Of a DNA stretch of 64,000 bases, positions 19,183 to 30,126 are shown piece by piece (positions within the stretch are counted from its first letter, which is position 1; each line of letters opens with the position of its first letter). The position numbers and the translations under genes are program-made. The notes under the pieces were generated by a model. It ran no database searches and was not told where the DNA came from. It saw only the letters and a program-made list of their open reading frames with translations. The DNA comes from Symbiodinium natans (Eukaryota > Sar > Dinophyceae > Suessiales > Symbiodiniaceae). The stretch lies in the NCBI GenBank assembly GCA_905221605.1, contig CAJNDS010000217.1:130504-194503 (forward strand), in the 5' to 3' direction.

Positions 19183-22100
19183 GACTGGACTCGAATTCAG
19201 GATGCGCCGGCCAAGGCGTGCCAGAGAGCGGCGGAAGATTCCCTGAAACCGTACACCCTAAACCACAAAACCCTATACACATAAAGCCGAAACCCGAAGG
19301 GTTGTAGGGCGCCTGGCAAAGGCTTCCTTTCAGCGTTGGGATTGGAGGCGTTTTCCGAGGGGCTTTGGGGATCCAGGGGTTGAGGCATTCCGAGGGTTGG
19401 GAGTTGAGAGGCTTCGACAGGTAGCCTAAAGCCTGAAGCCTGAACCCCAAACCCCAAACCCCAAACCCCAAACCCCAAACCCCAAGCCCTAAACCCTAAA
19501 ACCCTAAGCCGAAACCCTAAACCCTAAACCCTAAACCCTAAACCCTAAACCCTAAACCCTAAACCCTAAACCCTAGCCTACCAATGGTTTAGGGTGACTC
19601 AAGTCGTGTCAAGTTCCACTTCGCCCAGCTGCTGCCAGGTGCGGGGCGACCGCGCCGCCGCGCTGGCCGCAGTTCGCCAGTCGCCCGAGGCCATGCCAAC
19701 ATGATTTGAGGCTTAGGGTTTTGGGGTTTAGGGTTCAGGGTTTAGGGTTTAGGGTGTGGGGCTTAGGTTTTGGACGTTAGGGCTTTGGGATGATCATACT
19801 TCAAGTAGCTGGAAACTTTGGAGGTGCGCCTTTGGTGAGGAGTTTGGGCTCCATGATATACGGGCCCTCGGGGGGTGGGTAGGCGCCTTCCCTGATTATC
19901 TGATGACAGTTATGTACGTCTGACATCTGTCCTGCGGTCCATGAACCCTAGCTTTCTCCTACATATTCCCAAAGGTACATCCCGAGTTCCTTCCCCCCCA
20001 CCCTAAACTCCTTTTAAGAATTTCTATACCTTCCCCGAAGTCCCCAGACCTTAAGCCCGAAGCTCTGCCAATGAACCACTCAAAAAGGCCTAGACCCTTA
20101 GGAGCTCCAAACCCTGCAAGAGCCAGGGTTTAGGGTTTAGGGTTTGGGGTTTGGGGTTTGGGGTTTAGGGTTTAGGGCTTAGGGTTTAGGGTTTAGGGTT
20201 TAGGGTTTAGGGCCGGCAGGCGCTGCACTTCCTGGAGCGCAGCCTGCAGCCGCGAGCTCTGAGAGGGTTTGGGGAGTGACTGGCGTTTTGGGGTTGAGGG
20301 TTTAGGGTTGAGGGTTTAGGGCTTAGGGTTTAGGGTTTAGGGTTTGGGGTTTGGGGTTTAGGGTTTAGGGTTTGGGGTTTAGGGTTTAGGGTTTAGGGTT
20401 TAGGGGTTAGGGTTCAGTCGTCCAAGCATCTCAGGGTGGATCGGCAGATTGTGCTCACAGCCATCGCCACCCACCACCGCCCTCGAGAGCAGGCCGCCGT
20501 TTCGGGTTTAGGGTTTAGGGTATGGGGCTTAGGGTTTAGGCTTTAGGCTTTGGGGTTTAGGGTATGGGGTTTAGGGTTTAGGCTTTAGGGTTTAGGGTTT
20601 AGGGTTAGGGTGTAGGTTTAGGGGTTAGGGCTCTCAATCGGCCCTGTAAGCCGTTAGCCCGAAACCCCAACTCTAAAGATGTTTTAGACTTTGCCATTTC
20701 AGGTTTTTGGGTTCCATGCTGTGGCGGCATTCAGAGGTTCTTGTTCGGTTACCCTATACACCCTAAACCTCCATGATCAACCTCTACGGCCCCTAAGCCC
20801 TAAACCCTAAACCCTAAACCCTAAACCCTAAACCCTAAACCCTAAACCCTAAACCCTAAACCCTAAACCCTAAACCCTAAACCCTAAACCCTACACCCCT
20901 TTCTGCGCCTTGAGGCCCCGCGATCTGGCGACTTTTTGGAGACCACGGCCTCCGATACCCTCGAGGCAGCAGGGCTTTTGACCGGTTTAGGGCGTTAGCA
21001 ATTTGGGTGCATGTAGGGTTTAGGGTTTAGGGTTTAGGGTTTAGGGTTTAGGGTTTAGGGTTTAGGGTTTAGGGTTAAATTAGGGTGTAGGGTTTAGGGC
21101 AAATATTTGGGTCTATGGCGTTTAGAGATGGCAGGAGGGAGGGCCGGAACCCTTAGATGTCCACCTAAACCCTGAACCCTAAACCCTAGCCCTTCAGCCT
21201 GCTAGCCCTAGTTCCTAAACCGCTAGCCCTAAACCCTAAACCCTAAACCGTTGGCCCTTCTGCTTCCTTAAGATGTCTGAATCGTATATGCCATTAAACC
21301 GTTAAGTCTTATTAACAGCCGCAAAAGAACGCTTGCATTGAGCTGTTCCAACATGAGCCATTGAAACCCCAAGAAAGCGAACCAATCCCCTGAGACCCAA
21401 TGCCCTACACCCTAAAATCTCGTAGACACTCCGGCTCTCTACCCAGACTTTTGGGAGGATCCAAAAAGTAGATCCCCTTAAGGGTTCCTTAAGAATGGCT
21501 CAATAGTAGTCTAGGACACACCCTAAACCCTGGACCCTAGACCCTAAACCCTAAATCCTAAACCCTAAACCCTAAACCCTAAACCCTAAACCCTAAACCC
21601 TCAACCCTAAGAATGACGTTGGGACTCCGGGGCCTCTCTGAGGACTTGTCGCAGCTCGGGGGTGCTGCCTTCCAGCTCGGCTACTCCACGCTGAGGCGAG
21701 GAGTGGGGGGGTTTAGGGTTTAGGGTTTAGGGTTTAGGGTTTAGGGTTTAGGGTTTAGGGTTTAGGGTTTAGGGTTAGCAGGGTTTCGGGTTTGGGCTTT
21801 AGGGTTTCAAGTTTAGAGTTTAGGTTTCGGGTTTAGGGTTTAGGGTCCTCAGCATGATAAAGACATCTGTGCTCTTCCAGACCTGTATGAACCAGAGCCG
21901 CAAGGAAGCCCTAAACCCTAAAAACCCTGCGAGCCCGAAACCCTGAAACCCTAATCCCGATACTCTAAACCCCCAACCCTAAACCCTCAGCCCTAAACCC
22001 TAAACCCTGTACACCCCAAGGAAGAAGATTAGGCATAGCGGGCCACTTACGCTGCTTTTGACCGCTGCCAGGCTCACAGAAGTCCTCTGCCACTGGGCAG

Positions 22101-23580
22101 AGACATGCCGGTTTAGCGTTTAGGGTTTAGGGTCTATAGGGCCAGCTTAGGGTTTAGGGTTTCGGGTTAGGATTTGTGGATTGCAAGGTCTTTAGAGTTT
22201 TGGGTCTAGGTTTCCTCTTATAAGCCCTCAACCCGACAGTTGCTTTTTGCGACTTTTATGTTTAAAAGCCCTGCGCCCCCCCCCCCCCCCCCCCGCCCCT
22301 CCCCCCCCCCCCCCCCCTCCCCCCCCCCCCCGGTTCGCGCTGACCAGGCGTTTCGGGAACTTAGCCGGGAGCAGGGCTGCACGCTCTCAACCCAAATCCT
22401 GCTTGGGTGAGAGGGCTTAGGCCTAGAGGGGGTTTAGGGTTTAATGTTTACACTGGAGGCTCTTTTGGAGAGTTCAATTGTCAAGGCCATGCCAAACCCC
22501 AAGCCCCAAGCCCCAAGCCCCAAGCCCCAAGCCCCAAGCCCCAAGCCCCAAGCCCCAAGCCCCAAGCCCCAAGCCCCAAACCCCAAACCCCAAACCCTAA
22601 ACCCTAAACCCTAAACCCTAAACCCTAAACCCTAAACCCTAAACCCTAACCCTGGTTTCAGCGAAAGAAATCGCTGAGGCAGCGAGCTCCTGAGCTCCTC
22701 GGCTTCCTTGGCCCAGAGCGCGGCCGACGCCTTTGCCGCGAACGGCGAAGCGACCGAAAGAGCGGCCGGGCTGCGCAAGCAGAGGGATTGAGGGGGGGCG
22801 CTCAAGGGCTTAGAGGGTTTAGGGGGTGTAAGGTTTAGGGTTTGGGGGCTTTGGGGCTTAGCGGGTTTAGGGTTTAAGGGGGGAGCGGGGGGTTTAGGGC
22901 TTCTAGGGGTTTCGGGGGTTTAGGGTCAAGGGGGGTTTGTACGGAGTTTAGGCCTTGTAGGGGTTTAGGGGATTTTGCGGGGTTTAGGGTAGGGTTCGCC
23001 GAAAGGCGGAGATGAGAGAAAGAGGGAGAGCGAGAGAAGCGGGAGAGATGAGCAGTTTGCGCAATCAAGGACGTGGCGGGCAATGCCGCGCCGGACCTCA
23101 CCGCAGCCAGCGCCGCAGAGGACGGCCATGGAAGACCACCTCCCATCTCTCCACCTACCTAAAATCCTAAGCCCAATAGACCAGAAGCACCCCAAAAAAC
23201 CCGACAATCCTAACAGTCCCCAAAACCCCCAAGAGCCCCCAAAAACACCCCAAGGCCCCCCCGAAAATCCTTGAAAGCCCTCAACCCTCGCTTGGTTGGA
23301 GTTCCAAGCCCAAACTCCGACAGCGCGCGAAGCTCCTAAGTTGGGGGGAACCGATGATCGTATTCCTAGAGAGTTCAGGGTACCAAGGGGTCAGGGTTGA
23401 GGGTTTAGGGTTTAGGGCTTTGGGGTTTGGGATCGAGTTCAGGGTACCCAGGGCCCATCTCCAGCTATAAAGCACCCCCAAGAGATGAGATGTGTGGGTG
23501 CGGGTTGTTTTACGCAGGCTTGGCATCGAGTGCCCACCGGACGGCGCAGTGCCCTTCGCCTGGCAACTATGGGAGGGGGG
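19183..23580 (+). CDS. Series of candidate exons, product not recognised
   Basis: Short open islands behind good acceptors, separated by telomere-type arrays. Examples: 19183-19237 (WTRIQDAPAKACQRAAE, after a long pyrimidine tract and GCAG|G), 20222-20263 (ALHFLERSLQ), 20435-20495 (VDRQIVLTAIATHHRPREQ), 20897-20990 (LEAPRSGDFLETTASDTLEA), 21611-21700 (LRGLSEDLSQLGGAAFQL), 22072-22110 (LTEVLCHWAETC, ending in a repeat-derived GT donor), 22348-22383 (AFRELSREQGC), 23052-23135 (DVAGNAAPDLTAASAAEDG) and 23519-23576 (LGIECPPDGAVPFAWQLWE). Several sit between an upstream CCCTAAA and a downstream TTTAGGG array, as the arylsulfatase exons do. They may belong to one or several genes. I cannot name a family. 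Confidence 0.45.
22495..22650. repeat. CCCCAAG array passing into CCCTAAA
   Basis: A homogeneous CCCCAAG block (22495-22570) passes through CCCCAAA into CCCTAAA, showing the stepwise variant structure again. Confidence 0.9.
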
Positions 23581-24079
23581 TGTCGGGGTCATGGTTTCGG
23601 ATGTAGGGCTTAAGGAGGGTTTAGGATTTAGGGGTTAGGGTTTAGGGTTTAAGGTTTAGGGTTTAGGGTTGGTTTCGGATTTAATTCGGGCTTAAGGGAG
23701 GCTTGTAACATCCTTTGAGGCTAATCTCACACACCCTGATGTCGAGAATCTCTCAGCACTTCTAAGACCCAAAGCTGCACTCAAAGGTGAGCGCTGCGGG
23801 CGTGCGGAGGCGGAAGGCAAAGTGGGAAGGAGGGGGTTGGCGTGCTTAGTTTTTTTGAGTAGTATTTGGGCTTCGGACTCAGGCTGGATACGGATGCAGT
23901 TCAAAGTGAGCTTGAGCTGAGAACACTGAGCCTTAATCCCTTGCTAAACCCTTGCACGTTTGGACCTACGCCAAACGTGACACAGCCGGGCAAGTCAACG
24001 TGCAGTGTAGCTGAGGCCTTTGATGAGGCTTGGCGCCAAAAAGGTTTGTCAAACTCAGCTGCAGCCCCCGGAACATAAA

Positions 24080-24140
24080 CCCTATGAATCCTATAAACCC
24101 TACAAACCCTACAAACCCTACAAACCCTACAAACCCTCTA
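24080..24140. repeat. CCCTACAAA variant array
   Basis: A 9-bp ACCCTACAA-type unit repeated about five times, another amplified variant of the telomere unit. The rest of 23.6-25.9 kb is degenerate TTTAGGG-like sequence with scattered open stretches. None has a recognisable domain. Confidence 0.7.
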
Positions 24141-26020
24141 AACCCTAAACCGGACAGGTCCCCCACGAGACGCCGAACCCTGGCATGGCGTGCGGAGAAG
24201 GACGCGGGTCATGGGGATCTGGGCGTTCAGCGTTTTGGGGCTCTAGGGCGTAATTCAGGGTTTAGTGGGGTTGTAATTGCGGTTCAACTAGGGTTTAACT
24301 AGGGATATAGTTGGGTTTTGATTGGGGTTTAATTCGGGGTTAGTTAGGGTTTAATTTGGGTTTAGCTAGGGTTTAATGAGGTTCTGAGGGTTTCAGGGTG
24401 CTCTCGGGCTCGGGGTCTTCCTGGGTTTGGTGTCTAGGGCTTGAAGGTTCAGAGTTGCAGGGTTCGCGAGACCTTGCAGTTCAAGGTTGCCAGGGTTCAG
24501 CTGACCCCCAAGCCTAAGAAGCAAAACGGCCCCCAAAAGTCCCTAAACAAGGTCAGACGTCCCCAACAAGACCTAAAAAGTCAAATAGCCTGACGATTCC
24601 CTGAAGTCAGCCCACAGCCCCCTGCGACCCCGCAGGCGCGTGGCGCCGCAGCGTGAGCTCGATCCTCAGATCCTCAGAGCCTCACGGGTCCAAGTCAGGG
24701 TCTAAGGGTTTAAGGGTTGAAGGGTTTAAGGGTCGAAGCGTTTCAGGGTTTAAGGGTTTGGGGTTTGGGGCTTGGGTTTGGGTGTTGGGGTTTGGGGCTT
24801 ATAGGGTCCAAATTATCTCCTGGGATTTTGGTTTCTGAGTAGGTCCTTGTATTTTTCTCGGATCTTTCCCTGTATAGGGTTTTCCCCTGTATAGGGTTTA
24901 AGCGGATGGCTTTTTAGGAATCCTTTGTTTAGAGGGTTCAACCTCGTTGGTGTACAGACGGTTGTGTTTGAGCTCTTGTCACTAGTAGCTACCGAGCGAT
25001 GGAAATTTGCAGCTGACAGGTTTCGTACGGCCCACAAGGGGGTTGACAGCCTAAGGGTAGTCGGGTAGTCACATATGTTCCCTTACCTGCTTCTAAAGGG
25101 TCCTGAAGTATGGGCCCTCGGGTATGTACGGCCGGGGTATAAAAGGGTTCCGATTCCCCAATTGAGGCCTCGTAGTAAGGGACCATGGAACCCTACCCTA
25201 AGAAATGATGGTGGTTGAGGGGCACTCGGCCCGCAACCCAATATCCCCACGATAACTCCTCCCCCTCTAAAGCCAAACACCTGAAACCCAGACTCTAGAT
25301 CCTAAGCCTTAAACCAAATCGGATGGCTTTGGATGGTTTAGAAGGGGTTTTGAATCAGGTGGTTGCGCATCAGGTCGGGTCGGCACGCGCGACCGACGGT
25401 CCCTGTCCCGCCACTGAACTGCAAAGGTGGTGGTCCCAAACCGCAACCCTAAGCCCTAAGCCCGAAACCCTAAACCCTTATAAACCCTTAAACCCCTAAA
25501 CCCCTCAACCCGAAGCCCTAAACCCCAAACTGCTGACATGAACCCGGGCTTCGGATTTCTCCGCTGTAGAAGCCCAGTAGAAAGCTAGCGGGAGCCCGCC
25601 ATCGAACCCTCATCCTTAAACCCCAGACCCTACTCCTCACCAACAGAACACACCGAGTTGAGGGTCGAGAGGGCTTTGGCACGGAGATGGGCCGCAGTCC
25701 GCCACATGACCCAAGGACCATCCGGCTCCGCGAAGACTTGCGGCCCGAGTGCTTGATGCCGGGTCGGAGGGCCCTAGGGGACCCGCGCCCGATTCTGTGC
25801 AGCCTTGGTTCATGAACCCTCCAAAACCCTGAATCCTCAGCCCTACTCTGTTTCTTGACATTCCTTCGCTTCGGATCGTTTAGCTTGACTATGTTTGGGG
25901 TGGTGTCGGCCTGTGCTGAAGGCACTGCGGACACACCCACGATTATGTGGGAAGAGAGATGCCCCACACGCCAAGCAGCCTAGCACATGGGATTCAGTTG
26001 AGATGTGGTCCCTTTTTCAG

Positions 26021-26172
26021 GGCAGTGCCTATAATGCAGGGCCAGCCTGTATTCGCCCGCCCACAGGGGCCCATGTTTGGGAGCGGCAACCAGAACTTGC
26101 CTGTGGGGGTAGCAAGGGCACAGGTGCAGACACGCCAGGCTAAGGCCGCAAGCCTTGTGGAGGAACCTCGAC
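26021..26172 (+). CDS. Candidate exon, product not recognised
   Basis: A 152-nt open block between a strong acceptor (CCCTTTTTCAG|G at 26019-26020) and a strong donor (GTAAGG at 26173). It reads AVPIMQGQPVFARPQGPMFG and QTRQAKAASLVEEP, a Pro/Gln-rich, probably flexible segment. Splice-site quality is the main support. Confidence 0.5.
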
Positions 26173-26974
26173 GTAAGGGTGGTGGTTTAGGGTTTTGGGG
26201 TTTAGGGTTCAGGGACCCTTGAAACCATGCCGATGTGAACCCCTGTGCCCTGTAGCCCCCGAACCCTAAACCTCTCAGCTGCAGCACCGTGCTCGGCGCG
26301 GGCATCTCGCATCCCGTTGCAGCGGATCGGCTTGCGGTCGGCTCTTAAAAGGAAAGAATTCGTCTGCTCCAGGGTTTCTAGAGATGTTCTATATTTTCCT
26401 ACTTGCGGCTCTGAAGAATCGCTATTAGGAACATTTTAAAGAGAGCGCCTCAAAGGGCCGACCTACAGGCTCTCAAGGTTTAGGGTTCAGGTAGAAGGGG
26501 ACCAGGGGGAGCAGTGCACGGGATGTTCCTACATCACGGCTTCAGAATCAGAAATGTACGTAGGGCTCGCTTCCATTCTCAACTACGCCCAAAAACCCGA
26601 AGCCTCAAAAGTCCGGAAAGCCCTCAAGCCCCGAACCTCTGAACCTCAACCCCGCGCCTCCCTTACCCCCTCAAGCCTGGGGTCGTTAAGGGTGTTTAGA
26701 TACTGCGTTCTGGTCACGACCCTGCGCAGACGTCAAAGTGTGTTCGTGCCGTGCAGGCGCAGATGGTTGCTGACCTATTTCGCCCACGCGTCGAGCAAGA
26801 GTTGGAGGCTTGAGTGCTTCGATGCCCAGCTGCCGAACACTTGAGTCCAAACCCTAAATATGCCCCTTGCCGAACCCGATCCCAAAAGTTCGATCACACC
26901 CCTGGCCGCCACTTACTCTGTCTGTTTGCGCTGCCGCCGGCTCAACATAAGTGGCCGAACAGGAGGCTCCAACG

Positions 26975-29179
26975 ATGCCGACGCTTCGGCGAAGGTCGTG
27001 GTTCTTCTGTTGGCTGCTGGCACTGGGGCTCCTGGCCAAGCGGTATTCCCCTGGGCTCTCGCCATTTCTGGGTGCAGGCTGGAAACCGAGCCGCTGCGTA
27101 GGAGTCGCCCGAAATGTGGCCTTGGAGCGATTTCGTGGTACTGCATCCAAGAAGAACAAAGAAGCCAGATTCAGATGGAGAAGTGAAGCTGGCTGGTTCA
27201 GGGCCTTGCGAAGCCTTGAGGACCGCTGTGGTGACCAGTACGATGTCAGCCTCATGGACAAAAGCTGGTGGAAAACCCATGTGAAAGATCAGACATCGAA
27301 GCTAGATGTGACGTGTCGCCACTGCGGCCATCGTTCCTGCAGCACATCTCTGGGCAGCCTGCAGAACGGCCGCTCTCCTGGCTGTTTCTGCAATGGCGGT
27401 GTGCCTTGGTCCAGCCCGGCAGGGCGTGCTCGATGTCTGGAGATGGTTGGAGAGCGCTATGGTGACCAGTATGATGTCAGCCGCATGGACAAAAGCTGGT
27501 GGAAAGGCCACGTTAAGGGCGCGATGTCGAAGCTAGATGTGACGTGTCGCCACTGCGGCCATCGTTCCTGCAGCACATCTCTGGGCAGCCTGCAGAACGG
27601 CCGCTCTCCTGGCTGTTTCTGCAATGGCGGTGTGCCTTGGTCCAGCCCGGCAGGGCGTGCTCGATGTCTGGAGATGGTTGGAGAGCGCTATGGTGACCAG
27701 TACGATGTCAGCCGCATGGACAAAAGCTGGTGGAAAACCCATGTGAAAGATCAGACATCGAAGCTAGATGTGACGTGTCGCCACTGCGGCCATCGTTCCT
27801 GCAGCACATCTCTGGGCAGCCTGCAGAACGGCCGCTCTCCTGGCTGTTTCTGCAATGGCGGTGTGCCTTGGTCCAGCCCGGCAGGGCGTGCTCGATGTCT
27901 GGAGATGGTTGGAGAGCGCTATGGTGACCAGTATGATGTCAGCCGCATGGACAAAAGCTGGTGGAAAGGCCACGTTAAGGGCGCGATGTCGAAGCTAGAT
28001 GTGACGTGTCGCCACTGCGGCCATCGTTCCTGCAGCACATCTCTGGCCAGCCTGCAGAACGGATGCTCTCCTGGCTGTTTCTGCAATGGCGGTGTGCCTT
28101 GGTCCAGCCCGGCAGGGCGTGCTCGATGTCTGGAGATGATTGGAGAGCGCTATGGTGACCAGTACGATGTCAGCCGCATGGACAAAAGTTGGTGGAAAAC
28201 CCATGTGAAAGATCAGACATCGAAGCTAGATGTGACGTGTCGCCACTGCGGCCATCGTTCCTGCAGCACATCTCTGGGCAGCCTGCAGAACGGCTGCTCT
28301 CCTGGCTGTTTCTGCAATGGCGGTGTGCCTTGGTCCAGCCTGACAGGGCGTGCTCGATGTCTGGAGATTGTTGGAGAGCGCTATGGTGACCAGTACGATG
28401 TCAGCCGCATGGACAGAAGCTGGTGGAAAACCCATGTGAAAGATCAGACATCGAAGCTAGATGTGACGTGTCGCCACTGCGGCCATCGTTCCTGCAGCAC
28501 ATCTCTGAACAGCCTGCAGAAAGGTTGCAGCCCTGCTTGCCTATGCTTCAAAAAGACCGAAGGCAAGTTGATGCGGTGGTTGGCCAAGAGCTTTCCACAG
28601 TTCAACATCACCTCACAAGTTCCGGGATGCACGAACCCGGAATCAAATCGCACGTTGCCTTTCGACTTTGGCCTACGTGGCGACACCATTCTCATCGAGC
28701 TGGATGGCAGCATTGGGCATTTTGGGTTCGGGTGGGGTGGATGTGAAGATGATAGAGGCGTGCCACAAAGAGACCACTTCAAGGAGCAGTGGGCCCTGCA
28801 GAATGATAAGACTGTGATTCGGCTGCTTCAAGAAGATGTATACGGCGACTCCTGGGACTGGAAAGGATTCTTGACATCCGCCATCCAGCAATCAATTCGG
28901 AATTCAAGTCCGTGTGTGATGACACAGGACGCAGTGCAGTACAAAAGTGGAATCTACCAGGAGCTTCGCAGCGGCATTCGCTGCCAGGTGGGCCACCTCC
29001 AGCCGGCTCGCGGTGCTCCGATCCCGTATCTGACGCGCATGGAAGCCCTGAGATCAAAAGAAGGTCTGTCGTTGAGGATAGGGCAGAACGTGTCAACTAG
29101 CAGCTGTCAACAGCTATGCTTTGCATATATCTGCAGAAAGACCTCGTCACATGAGCTGCATGCGCGTAAAGGACTATAG
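26975..29179 (+). CDS. Six-repeat treble-clef zinc protein with a Vsr-like nuclease domain
   Basis: An intron-less frame of 734 residues from the ATG at 26975. An in-frame GTG at 26951 is a less likely start; a possible trans-splice acceptor AG sits at 26949-26950. Residues 9-22 (WFFCWLLALGLLAK) look like a signal or anchor. From residue about 78 come six copies of a 77-residue repeat: GDQYDVS, then SWWK, then CRHC, then 19 residues, then CxC (GCFCNGG). This has the order of the DUF723-type 'hGDKYDYS...CxxHG...GCPxC' treble-clef repeats found beside phage, plasmid and giant-virus nucleases. The C-terminal part has LPFDFGL (561-567), ILIELDG (572-578), H582, a D-x2-K pair (D600, K603) and TVIRL (613-617), the order of a Vsr/DUF559-like PD-(D/E)XK nuclease. 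Likely a DNA-binding endonuclease. Family placement is inferred from motifs only. The absence of introns sets it apart from its neighbours and suggests retroposition or transfer. Confidence 0.8.
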   Translation: MPTLRRRSWFFCWLLALGLLAKRYSPGLSPFLGAGWKPSRCVGVARNVALERFRGTASKKNKEARFRWRSEAGWFRALRSLEDRCGDQYDVSLMDKSWWKTHVKDQTSKLDVTCRHCGHRSCSTSLGSLQNGRSPGCFCNGGVPWSSPAGRARCLEMVGERYGDQYDVSRMDKSWWKGHVKGAMSKLDVTCRHCGHRSCSTSLGSLQNGRSPGCFCNGGVPWSSPAGRARCLEMVGERYGDQYDVSRMDKSWWKTHVKDQTSKLDVTCRHCGHRSCSTSLGSLQNGRSPGCFCNGGVPWSSPAGRARCLEMVGERYGDQYDVSRMDKSWWKGHVKGAMSKLDVTCRHCGHRSCSTSLASLQNGCSPGCFCNGGVPWSSPAGRARCLEMIGERYGDQYDVSRMDKSWWKTHVKDQTSKLDVTCRHCGHRSCSTSLGSLQNGCSPGCFCNGGVPWSSLTGRARCLEIVGERYGDQYDVSRMDRSWWKTHVKDQTSKLDVTCRHCGHRSCSTSLNSLQKGCSPACLCFKKTEGKLMRWLAKSFPQFNITSQVPGCTNPESNRTLPFDFGLRGDTILIELDGSIGHFGFGWGGCEDDRGVPQRDHFKEQWALQNDKTVIRLLQEDVYGDSWDWKGFLTSAIQQSIRNSSPCVMTQDAVQYKSGIYQELRSGIRCQVGHLQPARGAPIPYLTRMEALRSKEGLSLRIGQNVSTSSCQQLCFAYICRKTSSHELHARKGL
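27230..28537 (+). repeat. Six in-gene 231-bp tandem repeats, alternating A/B types
   Basis: Period 231 bp (GGTGACCAGTA at 27230, 27461, 27692 and onward). Copies 1, 3, 5 and 6 encode THVKDQ after SWWK; copies 2 and 4 encode GHVKGAM. Synonymous positions are nearly identical, so the array was expanded or homogenised recently, probably through a 462-bp A+B dimer. Confidence 0.93.
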
Positions 29180-29689
29180 ACATCTGTGAAAGTCCGAGGC
29201 AGTAAGCCCAGGAAGTTGAGTTGAGCAAGTATGCCTAGTAAGAGCACTTCGAGTCCGTGGCCTTCTGCCTGGGGCTGACCTCAGCTCGAAACTACCGGGG
29301 ACCTCGAAGGCCCAAACTGTTCAAATCCTTCCCATGTTGTTGCCAAGATAGAGGTGGGTGGGTAGGGAGTATGACAGAGTCTCAAGGCAGGCGTAGCCGT
29401 GTTCGAGATACACCTGGGCATCAGCGCCAGCCACCATCACAAAAATTTTCGGAACCGAGAATATTTTCTCGTGAACTTGTACCGGGCCCTAATCCGACCA
29501 ATGCCCCAAAGCCAAACACACACCCATTCAATATGACCTGCTGGATGAGCAGCCTGGGGCTCAGGGTTTAGGATTTAACTGGGCCCAAAACCCTCCCTAA
29601 ACCCTAAGCCCTCAGCTCTATAGGCCCTAAACCCCGAACCCCTAACTCCTAACCCCAAAACCGCTGCCTAAACCTCCCCGAAACCCTCC

Positions 29690-29691
29690 GC

Positions 29692-29722
<31 letters not shown>

Positions 29723-29730
29723 AAACTCCG
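29690..29730. repeat. Poly-C joined to poly-A
   Basis: C(20)A(13)-like compound tract. The same compound ends the window (63952-64000), and the reverse form T(n)G(n) appears at 30451-30474 and 48077-48102. Confidence 0.8.
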
Positions 29731-29747
29731 CCCCCTCTCCATGGCAG

Positions 29748-29831
29748 GAAGAAGTGGAGACCTGGAAGGTCGTCGATTACATGGGTGACCTCACAAGGAA
29801 GGCGCGGTCTTGTTATGACTCGATGAGGGCG
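29748..29831 (+). CDS. Candidate exon (EEVETWKVVDYMGDLTRKA)
   Basis: 84 nt, phase 0 on both sides, after GGCAG|G, encoding EEVETWKVVDYMGDLTRKAR and eight further residues. The donor is the first GT of the following TTTAGGG array (GCG|GTTTAGGG), so the telomere-type repeat directly provides the splice donor. Product unknown. Confidence 0.55.
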
Positions 29832-30126
29832 GTTTAGGGTTTAGGGTTTAGGGTTTAGGGTTTAGGGTTTAGGGTTTAGGGTTTAGGGTTTAGGGAAGTT
29901 TGGGGTTTAGGGTTTAGGGGTGTTCCTGAAACCTTAATCTTTTCTGTAAAGCTTATAAAGCCTACTAGTACCAACCCTTTCAGCCCTGAACCCTGGAGCT
30001 TTCGGACCTTCGGATCTTGACCGTCATTTTAGAGGGTTTGAGAGAATCAGACAGGGCTTGGGGTTTTAGGGTCCAGGGTTTTTGTGCCGCTCTAGTGCCC
30101 CATTGTTGCAATCCCCTGTGGCCCAG

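Noticed and set aside
27302-28435. Repeated 65-69 residue frames on both strands within the zinc-repeat gene
   Set aside because: Shadow frames of the 231-bp repeat; they recur with the same period and the main frame explains the region with conserved Cys and nuclease motifs.
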